From contig CAVQGM010000002.1 in NCBI GenBank assembly GCA_963712065.1, positions 682,001 to 746,000 of the forward strand: DNA of 64,000 bases, in the 5' to 3' direction. How positions within the stretch are numbered: the stretch's first letter is position 1; every line of letters begins with the position of its first letter. The notes beneath the pieces were generated by a model. It was not told where the DNA came from, made no database searches, and worked only from the letters and a program-made list of their open reading frames with translations. The DNA comes from CAVQGM01 sp963712065 (GTDB lineage Bacteria; Actinomycetota; Acidimicrobiia; Acidimicrobiales; Acidimicrobilacustridaceae). The position numbers and the translations under genes were made by a program. Positions 18,486 through 26,740 of this stretch are shown piece by piece.

Positions 18486-20249
18486 TCAGCGGTTGCGGAG
18501 CTTCGCGTAGCCCAGGGTGGCGGCCACGCCCGCCGACACCGCGACCGGCAGCACGACGAACCCGAGCCTCGGGTCGAACAACCCGTCCGGCTGCGATGCC
18601 GGGGCCGACAGGTCGACCGGGTCGACGGTCGCCGCCTCGAGCATGCTGTCGATCCGCTCGCTCAGGGCCAGGTCGGGGGTGGCGGCCACCGGCGTCGAGG
18701 GGGTGGCCGGCATCGACACGGGGCCGCCGGGGGCATCCGGCACCAGGGAGATGCGCTCGGTCGTGACCCGGGTCGTCTCGCTCAACGAGGCGGGTGCCGA
18801 GGTCGACCTCGGCGCCGGCACCGAGGGCTCATCGGCGTCGGGTGACCGCGCGTCGTCCGGACCGTCGGTTCCGGTCGGCGTCGTGGGCGTCTCGTCCGGC
18901 GGGGGCGGGGTGCCGTCGGGGGTGCCCTGTGGGGGGAGGGTGGTGCCGTCGGGCCCGGTGGTCGTTCCCGTCGGCGGGACGCCCGTCGGCGGAACGCCGG
19001 CCGGGTTCTGGTTGCCCGTCGTGGTCGTGGTCGTGGGTGGTGTCGGCGCCGGCGCCGGCGTCGTGGTGGTCGCCTGGCCGTCGGGCGTGGGATCCACCCC
19101 GGTGGTGACCACCATCTGGTGCCCGGAGTCGTTCCACGCCTCTTCGAGCATGGTGAGCGGGACCTGCAGGTTCTGCCCGTCGGCCCGGCCGGGGTCGCTC
19201 AGGTAGGCGATCCCCCGGGCGGTGTCGATGCCGGTGATCCTGACGAAGTGGTTCGCGTCGTCCTGGGGGCCGCCCTCGAGTCCGTCCTGCTCGGCCTGTC
19301 CGGGCAGGTTCTCGTTGTCGAGGAAGAGCACCACGGCGCGGCCCTCGGCGAGGTACCCCGAGACGTTGTCGAGCGTGCCCGTCGTGACCGCGCTGGGGAC
19401 GCCCTTGTCGGTCATGAGCTGCGCCAGGTGGTCGATCCCCATGCCGTCGATCGTGCCGTCCAGGTTCTCGTCGACCCACCACTGCTTCTCGGTGACGTAG
19501 TTCGCCAGATCGTTCTCGTTCACGCTGATCTGGCCGGTGAAGTCCGAGATGATCTGGGTGGCCGACGCCGGCCCACAGGTGAAGGTCGAGTTCTGCCGGA
19601 ACCAGAACTGGCTGTCGCCCCACGGCTCGTCGGTGTGATCGCCGCCGACGAGCGGGGAGGTGCCGGTCGTGTTGAGCGCGGTGCGCCACTCCTCGAACTC
19701 CGACTGCCATTCGCCGAAGTCCAGCTCGTCGCCGTCGCTGAGCACGGTGGGCGTGTCGATCGGCGCCAGCGGAACGATGCCGTCCGTCGCATCGGGCGGG
19801 AGGAGATCGGGTGTCGGTGGCAGCGTGTCGGGTCCCCCGAGCTCGACGGTGTCGTCGACGGTGGGCACGAGGTCGATGCCGGTGGGCGCGGCCATCTCGG
19901 GCCCGACCTGCAGCACGGAGCCGGCGTCGAGATCGCTGGTGCCCGGAGGCGGCGGGGGAGTGAGGTGGTCCCCGGTCTCGGCGGCGCTGCCGGGGGGCGC
20001 CGGTGGCGTGTCCTCCACGTAGGTCGTGGCGGCATCTTCGGGGACCGGGGGTGGAGTGAGGTGATCCCCGGTCTCGGCGGCGCTGCCGGGAGGGGGCGGG
20101 GGGGCCGGGTCGTACGAGCCGTCATCGGTGTACGAGGGCTCGTAGGTCTCCTCGTACACCTCCGTCGACCCGCCGTCGTCGTGGTAGGTCGCGTCGTCGT
20201 AGGAACCCAGGCCGTCGGTGCCGCCGTCCATCGGGTCGATGCTGGTCAT
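18486..20249 (-). CDS. C39-like cysteine peptidase-domain protein with C-terminal membrane anchor
   Basis: The 587-residue protein has no signal peptide. Residues 1-190 are acidic and Pro-rich with two copies of PPGSAAETGDHLTPPP. A peptidase C39-like domain follows (about 200-375), with the Cys in FTCGPASATQ (about 221-230), the His in DANHFVRITGID, and the Asp in AYLSDPGRADG. Then comes a Thr/Pro-rich linker and a C-terminal helix (about 562-582, LGFVVLPVAVSAGVAATLGY) ending in KLRNR. This predicts a tail-anchored protein, cytoplasmic unless exported by an unseen route. AGGAG precedes the ATG. It probably belongs with the acidic gene upstream. Confidence 0.75.
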   Translation of the reverse strand: MTSIDPMDGGTDGLGSYDDATYHDDGGSTEVYEETYEPSYTDDGSYDPAPPPPPGSAAETGDHLTPPPVPEDAATTYVEDTPPAPPGSAAETGDHLTPPPPPGTSDLDAGSVLQVGPEMAAPTGIDLVPTVDDTVELGGPDTLPPTPDLLPPDATDGIVPLAPIDTPTVLSDGDELDFGEWQSEFEEWRTALNTTGTSPLVGGDHTDEPWGDSQFWFRQNSTFTCGPASATQIISDFTGQISVNENDLANYVTEKQWWVDENLDGTIDGMGIDHLAQLMTDKGVPSAVTTGTLDNVSGYLAEGRAVVLFLDNENLPGQAEQDGLEGGPQDDANHFVRITGIDTARGIAYLSDPGRADGQNLQVPLTMLEEAWNDSGHQMVVTTGVDPTPDGQATTTTPAPAPTPPTTTTTTGNQNPAGVPPTGVPPTGTTTGPDGTTLPPQGTPDGTPPPPDETPTTPTGTDGPDDARSPDADEPSVPAPRSTSAPASLSETTRVTTERISLVPDAPGGPVSMPATPSTPVAATPDLALSERIDSMLEAATVDPVDLSAPASQPDGLFDPRLGFVVLPVAVSAGVAATLGYAKLRNR

Positions 20250-20370
20250 TGTCCTTCTCCTCTGGTCGCTTCGACCCGCCCGGGATCCGTCGCCCCGTCG
20301 TGTCGCCGTCGGTATCTCTGAGTGGTCCGGCCCGGCCGATGTTCCCGAGCGTTCGGGTCGGTGGCCGGAT

Positions 20371-20982
20371 TCAGTGGGGGAGACCCGGCGTCCCGGGATC
20401 GTCGTCGACGTGGACCTCGGCCACGTCGAGGTCGAGGAGCTCGTCGCCGGGGTCCTCGAGCTCGTCGAGCCCCGGGATCTGGTCGTCGTTCCAGCGGAGC
20501 TGGTCGTCGGCGAAGCCCCCGGACTCCTCTGTGGTGTCTCCGTGCACCGGTGCGGCGGGTTCGACCGGGGTGATCTCGTCGGCGGTGGCATCGATCGTCG
20601 CCGCCGAGGTCCGGCCCGGGGAGGTGTCGTGGACGTCCTTGCCGACGACCTCACGGCCGCCGGGGTCGTCCACCAGCCGGATCGGTCCACCGTTGCCGGT
20701 CGGTGCCTCGGCTGGCTCGACGTCGCCGACGTCGCCGACGTCCTCATCGGTCTCGGCGTCGGGCACCAGCTCGATGGGCAGTGCGGCCTCGGCGCTCGTG
20801 GCCGCCTGCACCAGACCGTCCCACGCCTGGTCGAGCGCTGCGGGTACGACATCCGACCCGAGGGCGGCGCGCACGGTGTCGAGCACCTCGCGAGGGAGGG
20901 CATCCGGGTCGGCATCGTCGAAGGCGTCCATGTCGACGTAGCCGTCGGCATCGAAGGTCACCGGGGGACGTTCGTCGCTCAC
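20371..20982 (-). CDS. Hypothetical acidic protein upstream of the C39-like gene
   Basis: The 203-residue protein is very acidic (DADGYVDMDAFDDADPDALP near the N-terminus; DELLDLDVAEVHVDDD near the end) and has no signal peptide or membrane helix. An N-terminal block of about 70 residues (EVLDTVRAALGSDVVPAALDQAWDGLVQAATSA) looks helical and may be its only folded part. The GTG start at 20982 is chosen because translation from there begins SDERPPVTFDADG, and the divergent sigma-factor promoter region lies just beyond. No family was recognised. It probably forms a unit with the downstream C39-like gene. Confidence 0.6.
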   Translation of the reverse strand: MSDERPPVTFDADGYVDMDAFDDADPDALPREVLDTVRAALGSDVVPAALDQAWDGLVQAATSAEAALPIELVPDAETDEDVGDVGDVEPAEAPTGNGGPIRLVDDPGGREVVGKDVHDTSPGRTSAATIDATADEITPVEPAAPVHGDTTEESGGFADDQLRWNDDQIPGLDELEDPGDELLDLDVAEVHVDDDPGTPGLPH

Positions 20983-21001
20983 CTCGCACCACCGCTCGGG
21001 A

Positions 21002-21007
21002 TAGCGT
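21002..21007 (+). promoter_or_regulatory. Candidate -10 box (TAGCGT) for the ECF sigma gene
   Basis: TAGCGT lies 25 nt before the GTG at 21033, within the 50-nt divergent gap, and upstream of a GGAGGAG ribosome-binding site. Confidence 0.35.
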
Positions 21008-21032
21008 GGCGCCCAGGGCGAGGAGGAGCGAC

Positions 21033-21590
21033 GTGCGGGCGTCCGCCGAGGGGTTCGATCGCGACGGGACGACCGACGAGGCACGCCTCATCGGGGCGGC
21101 CCGCGGCGGCGACCAGCGGGCCTTCGCGGCGCTCGTCGAGCCCCATCGATCGATGCTGATCTCGGTCTGCTACCGGATCGTCGGTGAAGAGGGCGCGGCT
21201 GAGGACGCGCTGCAGGAGGCGCTGCTCGCTGCCTGGCGCCACCTCGATCGGTTCCAGGGCCGATCGAAGTTCTCGACCTGGCTCTACCGGATCGCCCACA
21301 ACGCGGCACTGGCATCGGCCCGGCGGCGCGTGCCCGAACCGGTGGACGACGAATCGGGGGTGCCGGCGGGCGGCGCCTCGGTGGACGACGTCGTGGCCGA
21401 CGTGCGGTCGGTGCGCTGGGCCCTGAGCCGCATCCCTCCGGACTTCCGGGCCGCCCTGGTGCTCCGGGAGTACGCCGACATGACCTACGAGGAGATCGCG
21501 GAGGCGCAGGGGATCAAGGTCGAGACCGTGAAGACGCGCATCGCGAGGGCACGCCGAGCCCTCGCGGTCCTGCTCGCCGACGCCGGCTGA
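21033..21590 (+). CDS. ECF-type RNA polymerase sigma factor
   Basis: The 185-residue protein has sigma region 2 (about 25-95, with SVCYRIVGEEGAAEDALQEALLAAWRHLDRF and FSTWLYRIAHNAAL). Region 4 (about 125-180, ALSRIPPDFRAALVLREYADMTYEEIAEA and VETVKTRIARARRAL) is a typical helix-turn-helix that binds the -35 element. GGAGGAG precedes the GTG start. No anti-sigma factor gene is adjacent. The gene is divergent from the acidic protein gene and converges on a DxDxDG-repeat gene, so it may control the surrounding Hsp70-dynamin cluster; that link is inferred. Confidence 0.9.
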   Translation: MRASAEGFDRDGTTDEARLIGAARGGDQRAFAALVEPHRSMLISVCYRIVGEEGAAEDALQEALLAAWRHLDRFQGRSKFSTWLYRIAHNAALASARRRVPEPVDDESGVPAGGASVDDVVADVRSVRWALSRIPPDFRAALVLREYADMTYEEIAEAQGIKVETVKTRIARARRALAVLLADAG

Positions 21591-21604
21591 GCTCGCCCGC
21601 CGGC

Positions 21605-22354
21605 TCACCCGTCCTCCTCCGGGGTGGCGTCGGTGTCGGAGCGCGACCCCGGATTGCGGCGGATGTCTCCCACCGACGGGCGGTCGTCGCTGTCGTCGCC
21701 CCGACCCTCGTTCGTCGGCGGAGCGCCGGCGGGCGTGGTCGGATCGGGGGTTGCCGGCGGGGGAGCCTCGGGGCCGGTCGAGGGCGCCGGGGTGGCCCGC
21801 ATGGTGGCCAAGCCCGGGCCGGCTTCGGCCGGACCTGGTGCCGTCGGGGGCGCGGGCGTCAGGTCGATGGGCCCCGCTGTCGGGTCCGCGGTGCCCGGGG
21901 CCGGCGCGGCGGTGCTCGCCGCCGCGGAGTTCCCGGCGGGGGCCTCACCCGCGGGGCCGGCCGACGTCGCCGGCGAAGCCGGCGCAGTGCCGCTCGGCGC
22001 CGACGCGGCATGCTCGACCAGCTGGATGGCCGGGGGCGCCTCGTCGGCGGCGGCCGGCGCGGTGGCGGGCGTACCCTCGCCGCCGTCCTCGAACACCGCG
22101 TCGCGGTCGGTGTCCTCGCGGACCGACTCCAGCAGACCGTTCTCGTCCATGTCGACGACCTGTTGGTCCCAACGGCCGTCGTCGTCGGTGTCGAGGATGC
22201 CCGTGTCGACCCGACCGTCGTGGTCGACGTCGGTGAAGGTGGCCTCGATCTGGCCGTCGTCGTCGAGATCGATGAACACCGTGTCGGCCTGACCGTCCTG
22301 ATCGGCGTCGATCACGGTGTCGTTGGCGAAGTCGTCCAGTTCGAACTCGGGCAT
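21605..22354 (-). CDS. DxDxDG-repeat (calcium-loop-like) protein A
   Basis: The 249-residue protein starts MPEFELDDFANDTVIDADQDG and carries about five acidic loops of the DxDxDG type in residues 13-90 (DADQDGQAD, DLDDDGQIE, DVDHDGRVD, DTDDDGRWD, DMDENGLLE), spaced about 16 residues apart. Such loops resemble EF-hand or thrombospondin type 3 calcium sites. The remaining 155 residues are Ala/Pro-rich and low in complexity. There is no signal peptide, which is unusual for this repeat class. AGGAGG precedes the ATG. The N-terminus is paralogous to the neighbouring gene at 22388. Confidence 0.72.
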   Translation of the reverse strand: MPEFELDDFANDTVIDADQDGQADTVFIDLDDDGQIEATFTDVDHDGRVDTGILDTDDDGRWDQQVVDMDENGLLESVREDTDRDAVFEDGGEGTPATAPAAADEAPPAIQLVEHAASAPSGTAPASPATSAGPAGEAPAGNSAAASTAAPAPGTADPTAGPIDLTPAPPTAPGPAEAGPGLATMRATPAPSTGPEAPPPATPDPTTPAGAPPTNEGRGDDSDDRPSVGDIRRNPGSRSDTDATPEEDG

Positions 22355-22387
22355 GGCAGCACCTCCTCGGTCGTCGCGTGGCGCCGG

Positions 22388-23224
22388 TCAGCGCTCGTCG
22401 GGGTCGTACTTGTCGCGGTCGTAGCCGTCGGCTCGGCCGTCGGCGTCGCGATCGTGGATCTGATCGGCGTACTTGTCGCGGTCGTAGCCGTCGGCTCGGC
22501 CGTCCGCGTCGGTGTCCTTCCTCTGGTCGACGTACTTGTCCCTGTCCGCCGAGTCGGGGATGCCGTCGTTGTCGTAGTCACGGGTGTCGGGTTCGGATGG
22601 TGACGGTGGGTCGGGGAACCCGTCGATGTTCGTGAAGGGGTTGCCGTAGAGGTTCGCCGGCACGATCTCGACGTCCTGATCGGCGGACGGCCCGCTCGCC
22701 GACGTGGGTTCGTCCGTGGACACGCCCGCATCGGGGACTCCCATGTCGATCGGACCCGGGACCGACGCCGTGGCGTCGCCGTCGGCAGTGGCTCGGCTCG
22801 AGCTCGCGACCGACGGCGGCCCCGAGGCTCGTGCGACGTGCGGCGAGGGGTTGGTCGTGGTGGTGGTCTCGGTGGTCACCAGGGTGATGGGGGGCTTCGC
22901 CGCCGCGTCCCTCGCCGCGTTGTCGGCCACGGCCTGGAGGAACCGGCGTGCCTCTTCCTCGTCGTCCACCAGGTTCTCGTCGGTGTCGCGCACGACCTCG
23001 TCGAGGGTGCCGTCCTCGTCGTGATCGCGGGTGTAGGTGTCGCCCCGTCCGTCGCCGTCGGTGTCGACGATGCCGCTGTCGAGCACGTCGTCGCCGTCGG
23101 CATCGGAGAAGATGCCCTCCACCCGGCCGTCGTGGTCGGCGTCGATGCGAACACCGTCCGCCGTCCCGTCCCCGTCGGTGTCGATTTGGTCACTCTCGGC
23201 GAACTCGTCGATCTCGAAGCCCAT
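22388..23224 (-). CDS. DxDxDG-repeat (calcium-loop-like) protein B
   Basis: The 278-residue protein starts MGFEIDEFAESDQIDTDGDG and has five N-terminal acidic loops (about 14-95). A central Ser/Thr/Pro-rich region follows, and then a second C-terminal set built from a 21-residue repeat containing DADGRADGYDRDKY. It shares its opening with protein A, so the two are paralogues. There is no signal peptide or membrane helix. GGAGGG precedes the ATG by about 7 nt. Calcium binding is inferred from the loop pattern, and the cellular site is unresolved. Confidence 0.72.
   Translation of the reverse strand: MGFEIDEFAESDQIDTDGDGTADGVRIDADHDGRVEGIFSDADGDDVLDSGIVDTDGDGRGDTYTRDHDEDGTLDEVVRDTDENLVDDEEEARRFLQAVADNAARDAAAKPPITLVTTETTTTTNPSPHVARASGPPSVASSSRATADGDATASVPGPIDMGVPDAGVSTDEPTSASGPSADQDVEIVPANLYGNPFTNIDGFPDPPSPSEPDTRDYDNDGIPDSADRDKYVDQRKDTDADGRADGYDRDKYADQIHDRDADGRADGYDRDKYDPDER
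22406..22560 (-). repeat. 63-bp tandem repeat in the C-terminus of DxDxDG protein B
   Basis: Units start at 22406, 22469 and 22532, each beginning GTACTTGTC on the plus strand. The first two are near-identical over their first 36 nt, and the third is partial and diverged. Each full unit encodes 21 residues with one DADGRADG loop. Confidence 0.85.
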
Positions 23225-23350
23225 ATTCCCGCCCTCCCGGCCGTGGTGAAGTCTGTCACCCGGATCCGATGCGTGCCGCGGTCCCGATGTTCCCGAGAGC
23301 TCGGAGATCTGATCCGGGTGGCCCCGGGAGGCCCGGCCCGACGCTCGGCA

Positions 23351-25510
23351 TCAGTCGAGCTCGACGCGCCTGATCGTGCCGCTGACGCCCTCACCCACCC
23401 ACAGCGCCCCGTCGGTCAGGGCCAGCGCCGCCGGGCCCGGGCCGGTGCGCAGGGTCCGGGTCACCGTGTTCGCCCCGGCCTCCACGAGGAGCACCTCGTC
23501 GGCCCGGGACGCGGCCACCCAGACGTCCGAGCCGTCGACCGCGAGGGCGAGCGGTCCGTCCGCCACCGGGATCGTCTGCGTCACCCGGTTCCGGTCGGTG
23601 TCGATGCGCGAGACGGTGCCGTCGCCGTAGTTGGCCACCCACATCGTCTTGGAGCCGGCGGCCACGGCGATGGGCTGGGCGCCGACCGCGATGGTGGCGA
23701 CCGTCGAGCCGGTCGAGGGGTCGATCCGCTGCACGGTCCCGTCGTCGCCGTTGACCACCCACAGCGCCCCCTCGCCGAAGGCGAGGGCGGCGGGTCCCCC
23801 GCCGACCGGGAACGTGGCCGTCACGCGGTCGCTCGAGGCCTCGATGCGGGACACGGTGTCGTCGTCGTAGTTGGCGACCCAGACCGACCCCCCGCCACCC
23901 GTGACGGCCAGCGGGCCGCGGCCCACGGCGATCGTGGTCTCGACCCGGGCCGTGTCGGGGTCGAGACGGCTCACGCGGTCCCCGTCGGCGTCGATCACCC
24001 ATAGCGATGCGTCGGCCTGGGCGGCGGCGAGGGGCGAGCCGCCGAGCGTGAGCGTGTCGTCGACTGCTCCCGACGTCCCGTCGATGCGCGCCACCGCACC
24101 CGGATCGTCGGCGGTGACCCACAGCCCGTCGGTCCCCGCGGACAGCCCGGTCAGGGTGCCGGGCACGGTGGCGGTGGCGCGGCCGTCGGGACCGTCACCG
24201 ACGGCGCGGAGCCACACGAACGCACCGACGGCGATGGCGAGCAGGGCGGCGGTGAGGCCGAGCCCGACGAGAAGCCGGTGGGGCCGCCGCTTGGTGGAGT
24301 CGCCGGGCCCGCCCGGGGATGGGCTCGCGGGGACGGGCGGGACCGGTGGTGGTGGTGGACGCTCCTGGCCGTTCGGTGGGGCGGGAGCGACCGGTCGAGC
24401 GTCGGCTGGTGGGGCCGGGCCCGGCGATGCCGCGGCCGGCTCGGCCCTGCCGGCCCACCGCAGGGCGCCGAGGGCGACGACGAGCTTCGGGTCGTCGAGC
24501 GTCGCCGGGGGAGCACCGAGCGACTCCTGGAGGAGTCGGGTCACGAGCGGCGTGCGGCTGGCACCCCCGGTCATGCAGGTCAGCCTCAGGTCCTCGGGTT
24601 CCACGCCGGCGGCGCGGATCGTGTCGAGCGTCTCGGTCATCGTCGTCTGCAGGTCGTCGACGATCAGCGCCTCGAGCTCGGCACGGGTGAGGCGGACCTC
24701 GCCGTGGAGTGGCGGGGGGAGGGTGAGGTCGTAGGTGGTCTGGCGTGACAGCGCCTCCTTCGCCTGCCGGGCCTCGAGGGCGAGCTCGGCGCGGGCGCGC
24801 CGCCAGATCGCGTCATCGGCCCGGACGAGGTCGTCGGCCGCGGCCGGGTCGCGGCGCCCGAGGTGGTCGGCCACCAGCTCGACGAGCCGCCGATCGAAGT
24901 CGTCACCTCCGATGTCCTCCCGGCCGCCCGGGGGGCCGGCGAGCTCGAAGCTGGTCCCGGTGCGGACGAGGACGGCGCAGTCGAAGGTGCCGCCGCCCAG
25001 GTCGTAGACGACGCAGTGCTCGCCGTCGCGCAGGCGGTCGAAGCCGACTTGGAGGGCGGCGGCGACGGGCTCGGGCACGAGGTGGACCTCGGGGAGGCGG
25101 GCGAGGGTGGCGGCATCGACGAGGGCGGTGAGCTGGTCGTCCCGCCAGCGAACCGGGTGGGTGAGCACCGCCCGATCCGGCGGCCCCGCCTGCCCGGTCA
25201 CGGCCTCGTCGAGTACGGCGCGGAGGAGCGCGGCGACGGCTTCGGTGGTCGGGATCCCTTGGGGTCCGATGGGCAGACGGGCCCGCCGGCCGAGGGAGCG
25301 CTTGGGATGGACCGCCGCGACCGCGGGGTCGAATCGACGCCGGCGCTCCGCCTCGGCGCCCACGACCAGTCCGTCGCCCACCCAGGCGACCGTCGACGGG
25401 ATGGCGCGGGCGCCGTCGATCTCGAGGACCCGCACGCCGTCCTCGTCGTCGACGGCGGCCACCGTCGCCGTCGTCCCGAAATCGATCGCGATCGTCCAAC
25501 CCCGCCCCAT
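23351..25510 (-). CDS. Hsp70-like ATPase with membrane helix and extracytoplasmic beta-propeller
   Basis: The 719-residue protein has an Hsp70/actin-fold nucleotide-binding domain at about 1-355: phosphate 1 AIDFGTTATVAA (8-19), phosphate 2 VYDLGGGTFDCAV (about 166-178), and the adenosine motif MTGGASRTPLV (about 315). The canonical substrate-binding domain is absent. A Pro-rich linker leads to one membrane helix (about 408-432), then a propeller of about 270 residues with repeats such as GSVWVANYDDDTVSRIE and GALWVVNGDDGTVQRID, resembling NHL or virginiamycin B lyase-type blades. Topology suggests ATPase inside and propeller outside, a receptor-like layout. It diverges from the next Hsp70-like gene. 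Confidence 0.85.
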   Translation of the reverse strand: MGRGWTIAIDFGTTATVAAVDDEDGVRVLEIDGARAIPSTVAWVGDGLVVGAEAERRRRFDPAVAAVHPKRSLGRRARLPIGPQGIPTTEAVAALLRAVLDEAVTGQAGPPDRAVLTHPVRWRDDQLTALVDAATLARLPEVHLVPEPVAAALQVGFDRLRDGEHCVVYDLGGGTFDCAVLVRTGTSFELAGPPGGREDIGGDDFDRRLVELVADHLGRRDPAAADDLVRADDAIWRRARAELALEARQAKEALSRQTTYDLTLPPPLHGEVRLTRAELEALIVDDLQTTMTETLDTIRAAGVEPEDLRLTCMTGGASRTPLVTRLLQESLGAPPATLDDPKLVVALGALRWAGRAEPAAASPGPAPPADARPVAPAPPNGQERPPPPPVPPVPASPSPGGPGDSTKRRPHRLLVGLGLTAALLAIAVGAFVWLRAVGDGPDGRATATVPGTLTGLSAGTDGLWVTADDPGAVARIDGTSGAVDDTLTLGGSPLAAAQADASLWVIDADGDRVSRLDPDTARVETTIAVGRGPLAVTGGGGSVWVANYDDDTVSRIEASSDRVTATFPVGGGPAALAFGEGALWVVNGDDGTVQRIDPSTGSTVATIAVGAQPIAVAAGSKTMWVANYGDGTVSRIDTDRNRVTQTIPVADGPLALAVDGSDVWVAASRADEVLLVEAGANTVTRTLRTGPGPAALALTDGALWVGEGVSGTIRRVELD

Positions 25511-25644
25511 CGCGGGCAACTCTCGCCGATCTCGGGCTCGGCTGTCGACGACCCTCGTGGCGGCGGTCGGAACTTCCCCGGCTCCCGTTGCGTCGGATGA
25601 GCGTCCGGTCGCAGGCCGCTGGGGTCGCGTCGGGCGTCGCGCAC

Positions 25645-25650
25645 TATCGT
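25645..25650 (+). promoter_or_regulatory. Candidate -10 box (TATCGT) for the second Hsp70-like gene
   Basis: TATCGT lies in the 160-nt divergent gap between two Hsp70-like genes, 20 nt before the ATG at 25671. GGAGGG (25658-25663) lies in the short leader. Confidence 0.35.
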
Positions 25651-25670
25651 GCGGCGTGGAGGGAGCGGGC

Positions 25671-26740
25671 ATGAGCGGGCATTGGGTCTTGGCGATCGAT
25701 TTCGGGACGTCGTTCACGTCGGCGGCGATGGTGGTCGACGGGCGGGTGGAGGTGTTGGAGGTCGACGGGCTGCGGCGGTTGCCGTCGACGGTGCTGTGGG
25801 CCCACGACGAGCTGGTCGTGGGCACGGCGGCGGAGAGCCAGCGGGTGTTGAACCCGCGGGCCTCCGAGCGGAACCCGAAGCGCTCGTTGGGGCTCCGTCG
25901 GAACCTGTTGCTCGACGGCCACGCGGTGCCGGTCGAGCAGGCGGTCGCCGCGGTGCTCGGCGCCGTCTACCAGGAGGCCCTGCGCCGCAGCGGCCAGGTG
26001 CCGCCGGCCGAGGTGCGCCTCACCCACCCCGTGCGGTGGTCGAACGATCGCCTGCAGGCCCTGCGGGTGGCGGCCGCCGTCGCCGGCATCCCGTCGGTGT
26101 CGCTGATGGCCGAGCCGGTGGCGGCGGCGGTGCACTACGGCGGGGGCCACGTGGCGACGGGTGAGTACGTCGCGGTGTACGACCTCGGTGGAGGCACGTT
26201 CGACACGACGGTGCTGCGCCGGATCGACGACGGCTTCGAGCTGGCCGGCCCTCCGGGTGGCGACGATCGGCTGGGGGGCGAGGACTTCGATCACCGGCTG
26301 ATGGACTTCGTCCTGGCCCGCCTGGCGGTCACCGAGCCCGACGCCGCCACCGCGCTCCGCGAGTCCGACGATCTCCAGTGGCGCCGGGCGGCGTCCCAGT
26401 TGCTCGTCGAGTCACGCCAGGCCAAGGAGGCGCTGTCGCGCCAGACGGCGTACACCATGTTGTTGCCGGCGCCGGTGAGCCAGGAGGTGCGGCTGACCCG
26501 GCCGGAGTTCGAGGCGTTGATCCGTGCCGACATCCAGCGCTCGATCGACGAGTTCTCGGCCACGATCGACGCCGCCGGCCTCGAGCCGTCGGACATCTCG
26601 GCGCGGTACCTGACGGGTGGGTCGTCGCGGATCCCGCTCGTGTCGAGGCTGCTGCACGAGGCGTTCGACGCCGTGCCCGACACCTTCGACGACCCCAAGG
26701 TCGCCGTCGCCCTGGGCGCCGCCCAGGCGCCCCACATCGA
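25671..26740 (+). repeat. Direct repeat, first copy (Hsp70 ATPase domain)
   Basis: This segment aligns with 27975-29044 at a constant offset of 2304 nt with no indels. Long identical blocks alternate with diverged patches, a pattern expected from duplication plus gene conversion. Confidence 0.85.

Noticed and set aside
22406..22560. Repeats that could be mistaken for a CRISPR array
   Set aside because: The 63-bp units are in frame inside a coding gene, have no spacer-repeat alternation, and no cas genes are present.
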